A stretch of DNA of 13,883 nucleotides from Syntrophobacterales bacterium (GTDB taxonomy: Bacteria; Desulfobacterota; Desulfobaccia; Desulfobaccales; 0-14-0-80-60-11), in assembly GCA_023229795.1 (NCBI GenBank), contig JALNYP010000083.1, forward strand, positions 1-13,883. Direction: 5' to 3'. This document shows positions 10,024-13,883 of the stretch, one piece after another (positions within the stretch are counted from its first letter, which is position 1; each line of letters begins with the position of its first letter). The notes under the pieces are model-generated. The model was not told where the DNA came from. It did not search any database and worked only from the letters and a program-made list of their open reading frames with translations. The translations under genes and the position numbers were made by a program.

Positions 10024-11937
10024 ATGCCCATCGAGGTCCGACTTCCAGACGACTCCCTCAGGCAACTGGCCGAGGGCGCCACTGGGGCCGACCTGGCGGG
10101 AGGCATCGGCGCACGCCTTCTGGAGGCGGCTCTGGCCATCAAGGTCGATGGTCGGCTGGCGGACCTGAAGACCCCTCTTGTGACGGGGGCCAAGGTCGAG
10201 ATCCTCACCAGCAAGGCCCCCGAGAGCCTGGAGCTGATTCGCCATTCCACGGCGCACCTTCTGGCTCATGCCGTCAAGCGGCTCTATCCGGGCGCGAAGG
10301 TGGGCATTGGCCCTGTCATCGAGGATGGTTTTTACTACGACTTCTGGGTCGACAAGCCGTTCACGCCCGAGGACCTGCCGGCCATCGAGGCAGAGATGCG
10401 AAAAATTGTCGCAGAGGGGGTCGAGGTGGTCAGGGAGGACCTCGAACGGGACGCGGCCGTGGCCAGGTTCCAGGCCATGGGAGAGCCGCTCAAGGTCGAG
10501 ATTGTCTCCAGCATCCCCTCGGGTGAACTGATCGGTGGCTACCGGCAGGGCGACTTCTACGACCTCTGCCGTGGTCCCCACGTGCCCAGCACATCGAAGT
10601 TGAAGGCCTTTAAGCTGCTCAGCATTGCGGGTGCCTACTGGAGGGGCGACGAGCGGAATCAGATGCTCAGCCGCATCTATGGCACGGCCTTTCACACCCA
10701 GAAGGAACTGGACGAGCACCTGACGCGGTTGGAGGAGGCGAAGGCCCGCGACCACCGCAAACTCGGCAAGGAGTTGGGCCTCTATTCCTTCCACCCCGAG
10801 GCCCCCGCGTCACCCTTCTTCCACCCCAAGGGCACCCAGGTCTACAACGAGCTGGTGACCTATATCCGCGAGCTCTACTTCAAATACGGCTACAGCGAGG
10901 TCATCACGCCCCAGATCCTCGATGTGGCCCTCTGGAAGACCAGCGGGCATTACGACAACTACGCTGAGAACATGTATTTCACCACCGCCGAAGAGCGCGA
11001 GTACGCGGTGAAACCCATGAACTGCCCCGGTCACTGCCTCATGTTTGGCAGCCAGAAGCACAGTTACCGGGACCTGCCCATCCGCTACGCCGATTTCGGC
11101 CGTCTGCATCGCTATGAGCGCAGTGGCGTGACCCACGGTCTGACGCGGGTGCGCACCTTCTGCCAGGACGACGCCCATATCTACTGCACGCCTGATCAGA
11201 TCAAGGCCGAAATGGCCGACTTCCTCGCCCTGCTGAAGGAGGTCTACGACACCTTCGGCTTTGACGGAATGCGCGTGGCGCTGAGCACCAGGCCGGAGAA
11301 ACGGCTGGGTTCGGATGCCATCTGGGACGCCGCGGAAACCGCCCTGAGCGAAGCCCTGAACGAGGCCGGCATGCCGTTCACCCTCAACCCTGGGGAAGGC
11401 GCGTTCTATGGGCCCAAGATCGAGTTCCAGATTCTGGATGCCCTCAAGCGGCCCTGGCAGCTGGGCACCCTTCAGGTGGATTACATGCTGCCGGAGCGCT
11501 TCGATCTGAATTACACGCAGGCTGACGGGAGCGAAGGCCGGCCCATCATGCTGCACAGGGCCATCCTGGGCAGCCTGGAGCGGTTCATGGGAATCCTCGT
11601 GGAGCACACGGCCGGGGCCTTTCCCGCCTGGTTGGCTCCCGTGCAGGTGGCGGTGTTGCCCATCACCGATCGCGCTCATGCCTTCTCGACCGAAGCCGCC
11701 GCCGCGGCCAAGGCTCTCGGTCTCAGGGCGGACCTTGACCTGCGGAACGAAAGCCTGAAAGCGAAGATTCGCGATGCTCAGCTGGCGAAGGTGCCCTACA
11801 TGCTGGTGATCGGGGACCGTGAAGCCGAGGCAGGTACCGTGTCGGTGCGCCACCGCCACCGGGGAGATCTCGGGGTGCAGGCCCTGGACGGATTCCTGGC
11901 GACCTTGTCCGGCGAAGTTCGCAGTCGCCAGCGTTGA
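10024..11937 (+). CDS. thrS: Threonyl-tRNA synthetase
   Basis: A 637-residue class II aminoacyl-tRNA synthetase that charges tRNA-Thr. An N-terminal TGS domain (1-62) is followed by the editing domain with HSTAH (His74, His78) and LCRGPH (Cys182, His186), which removes mischarged serine. The catalytic core has the zinc ligands Cys334 (MNCPGH), His385 (DDAH) and His511 (MLHRAILGS), at the same numbering as in the E. coli enzyme as I remember it. Class II motif 2 is the region GRLHRYERSGVTHGLTRVRTF, 359-379. The C-terminal anticodon-binding domain starts near 540. Length is typical and all key residues are present. The ATG at 10024 has GAGG 5 nt upstream. It is followed after 74 nt by infC, the usual thrS-infC-rpmI-rplT-pheS order. 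Confidence 0.97.
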   Translation: MPIEVRLPDDSLRQLAEGATGADLAGGIGARLLEAALAIKVDGRLADLKTPLVTGAKVEILTSKAPESLELIRHSTAHLLAHAVKRLYPGAKVGIGPVIEDGFYYDFWVDKPFTPEDLPAIEAEMRKIVAEGVEVVREDLERDAAVARFQAMGEPLKVEIVSSIPSGELIGGYRQGDFYDLCRGPHVPSTSKLKAFKLLSIAGAYWRGDERNQMLSRIYGTAFHTQKELDEHLTRLEEAKARDHRKLGKELGLYSFHPEAPASPFFHPKGTQVYNELVTYIRELYFKYGYSEVITPQILDVALWKTSGHYDNYAENMYFTTAEEREYAVKPMNCPGHCLMFGSQKHSYRDLPIRYADFGRLHRYERSGVTHGLTRVRTFCQDDAHIYCTPDQIKAEMADFLALLKEVYDTFGFDGMRVALSTRPEKRLGSDAIWDAAETALSEALNEAGMPFTLNPGEGAFYGPKIEFQILDALKRPWQLGTLQVDYMLPERFDLNYTQADGSEGRPIMLHRAILGSLERFMGILVEHTAGAFPAWLAPVQVAVLPITDRAHAFSTEAAAAAKALGLRADLDLRNESLKAKIRDAQLAKVPYMLVIGDREAEAGTVSVRHRHRGDLGVQALDGFLATLSGEVRSRQR

Positions 11938-11952
11938 CTGTGTTTTCCGTGC

Positions 11953-11981
11953 TTGGCGTGAGTCCACTCCGGTGATAGACT
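11953..11981 (+). promoter_or_regulatory. Putative promoter for infC-rpmI
   Basis: TTGGCG (11953-11958), a 17-bp spacer and TAGACT (11976-11981), with TGA (11973-11975) forming an extended -10. It lies in the 74-nt gap after thrS and would give a leader of about 24 nt before the infC start. The -10 closely resembles the proposed rrn element (TGATAGTCT against TGATAGACT). It could let IF3 be made independently of thrS. Confidence 0.5.
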
Positions 11982-12011
11982 TTTTGTCCTTGTGCAACTA
12001 GGGGAGGAACC

Positions 12012-12608
12012 ATTCGTCCTAACGAGACCCGCATCAACGACGGCATCCGGGCCCAAGAGGTCCGCGTCATCTCTGAAGATGGCGAACAGCTAGGCTTGAT
12101 GCCTCCCCACCAGGCCATCCGGATCGCAGAAGAACGTGGCCTCGACTTGGTGGAAGTGGCCGGAAACGCCCAGCCACCCGTATGTCGGATCATGGACTAC
12201 GGCAAGTACAAGTTCATGGAAGCAAAGCGGGAGCATGCGGCCCGGGCCAAACAGAAGAACATTGTGGTCAAGGAAGTGAAGTTCCGCCCCAAGACCGATG
12301 ATCACGATTTTGATTTCAAGGTGAAGCACATCCTGCGGTTCCTGGAGGAGGAAGACAAAGTCAAAGTGGTGGTCATGTTCCGCGGGCGAGAAGTCGTCCA
12401 CCGCGACATCGGCTACCGGATCATCGAGGAAGTCATCCAGCGCGTTGGCGACAAAGCCATTGTTGAAAAGGGTGCCGGCATTGATGGTCGAGACATGCAC
12501 GCGATCCTCGCACCGCGGATCATCGAAGTTCCGAAAGCACCAAAGAAACCCAAGACCGCCAAACCCGAGACGCCCGTCACCGAAGCCCCAACAGCCCCGA
12601 TTCAGTGA
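12012..12608 (+). CDS. infC: Translation initiation factor IF-3, AUU start codon
   Basis: A 198-residue protein that binds the 30S subunit, keeps 50S off and checks start-codon/initiator-tRNA pairing. The N-domain begins RPNETRINDGIRAQEVRVI and ends with the family signature RIMDYGKYKFMEAKRE (59-74). The linker is rich in Lys/Arg (75-90). The C-domain (KEVKFRPKTDDHDFDFKVKH, GRE, GDKAIVEKGAGIDGRDMHAIL) runs to about 172. A Pro/Thr/Lys-rich tail of some 26 residues follows that E. coli IF3 lacks. The start is assigned to ATT 12012: GGGGAGG at 12001-12007 is 4 nt upstream, the full conserved N-terminus follows, and no ATG/GTG/TTG lies in frame between SD and N-domain. The next in-frame candidates (TTG 12096, ATG 12099) would delete about 28 conserved residues. 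AUU starts allow IF3 to repress its own translation. Confidence 0.95.
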   Translation: MRPNETRINDGIRAQEVRVISEDGEQLGLMPPHQAIRIAEERGLDLVEVAGNAQPPVCRIMDYGKYKFMEAKREHAARAKQKNIVVKEVKFRPKTDDHDFDFKVKHILRFLEEEDKVKVVVMFRGREVVHRDIGYRIIEEVIQRVGDKAIVEKGAGIDGRDMHAILAPRIIEVPKAPKKPKTAKPETPVTEAPTAPIQ

Positions 12609-12615
12609 GGAACCC

Positions 12616-12816
12616 ATGAGCTACAAGATCAAGACCCACAAGGGTGCCCAGAAGCGGTTCAAGAAGACCGCCAGTGGCAAGTTCAAGCGCGGCTGCTCGC
12701 ACCAGCGCCACATCCTCACCAAGAAGACGGCCAAGCGAAAGCGTCAGCTGGACATGGGCCGGATGGTCTCGAAGGCTGATACCAAGGCTGTCGCAGCGAT
12801 GCTGCCTTACGCTTGA
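12616..12816 (+). CDS. rpmI: 50S ribosomal protein bL35
   Basis: A 66-residue, very basic protein of the large subunit. It is recognised from the family start YKIKTHKGAQKRFKKTASGKF, the central RHILTKKTAKRKRQL and the ending LPYA. Length is normal. ATG 12616 lies 7 nt after the infC stop, with GAGGAA at 12607-12612 overlapping that stop codon, so translation is probably coupled to infC. It is normally co-regulated with rplT through L20 binding the messenger. Here a 173-nt gap separates it from rplT. Confidence 0.95.
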   Translation: MSYKIKTHKGAQKRFKKTASGKFKRGCSHQRHILTKKTAKRKRQLDMGRMVSKADTKAVAAMLPYA

Positions 12817-12817
12817 T

Positions 12818-12869
12818 CGCCTGCGGGATTCCCTTCGGGAATCCCGCTAACGCGCAGGCGCAGCCTGCG
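12818..12869 (+). terminator. Tandem hairpins after rpmI, possible attenuator or weak terminator
   Basis: Hairpin A is a perfect 11-bp stem, GCGGGATTCCC (12823-12833) / GGGAATCCCGC (12837-12847), with loop TTC. Hairpin B is CGCAGGC (12853-12859) / GCCTGCG (12863-12869), with loop GCA. Alternatively CGCCTGCG (12818-12825) is complementary to CGCAGGCG (12853-12860), which would disrupt B. There is no T tract after either, so intrinsic termination is doubtful. Stabilisation of the rpmI messenger end or regulated folding are other options. Confidence 0.5.
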
Positions 12870-12875
12870 TGCAGC

Positions 12876-12904
12876 TTGCCCCACAAAGCCTTCGCCCCTA
12901 CAAT
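12876..12904 (+). promoter_or_regulatory. Putative promoter for rplT
   Basis: TTGCCC (12876-12881), a 17-bp spacer and TACAAT (12899-12904, 5/6 to consensus). This is the best sigma70-type match in the translation cluster. Transcription would start near 12911, giving an 80-nt leader that contains hairpin GGTGGC / GCCACC (12919-12934, loop TGAG) and a second fold, GAGGC / GCCTC (12941-12973) with inner GCTC / GAGC. Such a leader could be the place where L20 regulates its own synthesis. The regulatory role is inference. Confidence 0.55.
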
Positions 12905-12989
12905 CGAAGGTTCAACCCGGTGGCTGAGGCCACCCCCGATGAGGCTTTCAAACGCTCTTCACTGAGCTGCCTCGAGGAAAGGAAGCAAC

Positions 12990-13337
12990 ATGACTCGCGT
13001 AAAACGTGGCTTTAAGCGCGCCCAGCGCCGCAAGCGCATGATGAAGTTCGCCAAGGGCTTCTACGGCGCCAAGTCCCGCCTGTACCGCTCTGCCAAGGAA
13101 GCCGTCGAGAAGGCCCTCGGCTACGCCTACCGTGACCGCAAGGTCAAGAAGCGCGACTTCCGCCGTCTCTGGGTGGTGCGCATCAGCGCCGCCTGTGGCC
13201 AGAACGGCACCAGCTATTCGAAGTTCATGGGTGGCCTGAAGAAGGCCTCGGTGGACCTCGACCGCAAGATCCTCGCGGATCTCGCGGTGCGCAACCCCGA
13301 AGCGTTTACCAAGCTCGTGGCCGTGGCCAAGGGCTGA
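12990..13337 (+). CDS. rplT: 50S ribosomal protein bL20
   Basis: A 115-residue basic protein required early in 50S assembly; it binds 23S domain II and, in several bacteria, its own messenger as a repressor. Family features are the start TRVKRGFKRAQRRKR with the long basic N-terminal extension, FAKGFYGAKSRLYRSAKEAV, YAYRDRKVKKRDFRRLWVVRI, and NGTSYSKFMGGLKKASVDLDRKILADLA. Length is typical (about 117). ATG 12990 is preceded by a purine-rich AGGAAAGGAAG stretch. It probably has its own promoter at 12876-12904 in addition to readthrough from infC-rpmI, and is followed by a terminator hairpin. Confidence 0.97.
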   Translation: MTRVKRGFKRAQRRKRMMKFAKGFYGAKSRLYRSAKEAVEKALGYAYRDRKVKKRDFRRLWVVRISAACGQNGTSYSKFMGGLKKASVDLDRKILADLAVRNPEAFTKLVAVAKG

Positions 13338-13365
13338 TCGCGAACGCAGCACGTCGCAGACACCC

Positions 13366-13397
13366 GAAAGGCCGCGCGAGCGGCCTTTCCTTGTGTT
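13366..13397 (+). terminator. Rho-independent terminator after rplT
   Basis: A perfect 10-bp stem, GAAAGGCCGC (13366-13375) / GCGGCCTTTC (13380-13389), has a GCGA tetraloop. It is followed by CTTGTGTT, a T-rich but interrupted tract. It ends directly against the pheS ribosome binding site (GAGGG, 13398-13402). It should cut most transcription into pheS unless it acts as an attenuator. No Phe-rich leader peptide is visible between rplT and pheS. Confidence 0.75.
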
Positions 13398-13406
13398 GAG
13401 GGCATC

Positions 13407-13883
13407 ATGGACCATTTGTTGCCAGTGGAGATCATCGAGGCAGGGCAGGCCTTTCCAGATGCACTGGCCGCCTGTGGGGACCTTGATGCCCTGCTGCGCC
13501 TCAAGGGCGTCTACGTGGGCCGCGATGGCAGCCACGCCGCTCGGCTGATGGAGCTGTTGAAAGTCGCTCCCAGGGAGCAGAAGCGCGACCTGGGCGCCGC
13601 GATCAACGGCCTCAAGCAGCAGTGGGAAGAAGGGCTGAAGGCCCGCCAGACGGAGTTGGAAGCAGCCCGAAAGAACCTGAACGCACTGGCCTCAAGCTGG
13701 GATCGCACCCTGCCACCGCCCGTACCGGTCTGCGGCGCACTCCATCCGCTGAACCGGCTCATGGACCGTCTGGTGGAGGTCTTCCGCCCCCTGGGCTTTC
13801 ACGTGGAAGAGGGGCCCGAGGTCGAGACGGAGGCCCACAATTTTGATGGCCTGAACATCCCGGAGGACCACCCCGCCAAAGCA
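13407..13883 (+). CDS. pheS: Phenylalanyl-tRNA synthetase alpha subunit, N-terminal part (runs off the right edge)
   Basis: The frame is open from ATG 13407 to the end of the window, giving 159 residues of a family of about 340. An N-terminal helical region, rich in charged residues (about 43-98), corresponds to the coiled-coil arm that contacts tRNA-Phe. The catalytic domain starts with CGALHPLNRLMDRLVEVF (109-126). Next is GFHVEEGPEVE (130-140), then HNFDGLNIPEDHPAKA (144-159), which matches the invariant family segment (F-D-x-LN-x-P-x-DHPA). The subunit pairs with PheT to charge tRNA-Phe. The GAGGG site is 4 nt upstream of the start. Position after rplT follows the common infC-rpmI-rplT-pheST order, so pheT is expected just outside the window. 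Confidence 0.95.
   Translation, partial: MDHLLPVEIIEAGQAFPDALAACGDLDALLRLKGVYVGRDGSHAARLMELLKVAPREQKRDLGAAINGLKQQWEEGLKARQTELEAARKNLNALASSWDRTLPPPVPVCGALHPLNRLMDRLVEVFRPLGFHVEEGPEVETEAHNFDGLNIPEDHPAKA

Noticed and set aside
10810..11997. 395-codon antisense frame over thrS
   Set aside because: Shadow of the threonyl-tRNA synthetase gene in GC-rich DNA; no domain and no ribosome binding site considered convincing.

Overview
The window looks like a chromosomal segment of a Holophagae-type acidobacterium (Geothrix/Holophaga-like). The basis is my recognition of the 16S rRNA sequence plus GC-rich protein genes, and it should be confirmed by a 16S search. It is mostly core genome. The left third carries a copper-resistance operon, the middle a complete ribosomal RNA operon, and the right third the classical thrS-infC-rpmI-rplT-pheS translation cluster.

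Left (1-4152): the C-terminal end of mnmG (tRNA wobble-uridine modification) runs in from the left edge. It is followed by a MerR-family metalloregulator, a small CopZ-type copper chaperone and a CopA-type P1B-1 ATPase, all on the + strand with tight spacing. They appear to be driven by a promoter with the stretched 19-bp spacer and inner dyad typical of MerR-controlled promoters. Converging on copA is galU (UTP-glucose-1-phosphate uridylyltransferase) on the - strand.

Middle (4153-9990): a complete rrn operon with a putative promoter and leader, 16S, a spacer with tRNA-Ala(TGC) and tRNA-Ile(GAT), 23S, 5S and a strong intrinsic terminator. Long complementary arms flank 16S (24 bp) and 23S (about 33 bp plus an outer 15-bp segment) and are the expected RNase III processing stems. 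The spacer is unusual. The intact tRNA-Ala is preceded by a 46-nt degenerate copy of its own 5' half that runs straight into a branched hairpin. The intact tRNA-Ile is preceded by an 11-nt copy of its own 5' end. Shared short blocks and several perfect hairpins suggest a mosaic, insertion-prone spacer.

Right (9990-13883): thrS, infC, rpmI, rplT and the start of pheS. infC can only be read full length from an AUU start codon preceded by a strong Shine-Dalgarno sequence, the conserved IF3 autoregulation arrangement. rpmI and rplT are separated by 173 nt holding hairpins and a good sigma70-type promoter, so rplT probably has its own transcription unit. A hairpin terminator separates rplT from pheS.

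I see no mobile element, CRISPR array, phage gene or defence system. The parts that most deserve a second look are the tRNA half-gene and hairpin architecture of the rRNA spacer, the cysteine set of the MerR regulator, and the structured rpmI-rplT gap.
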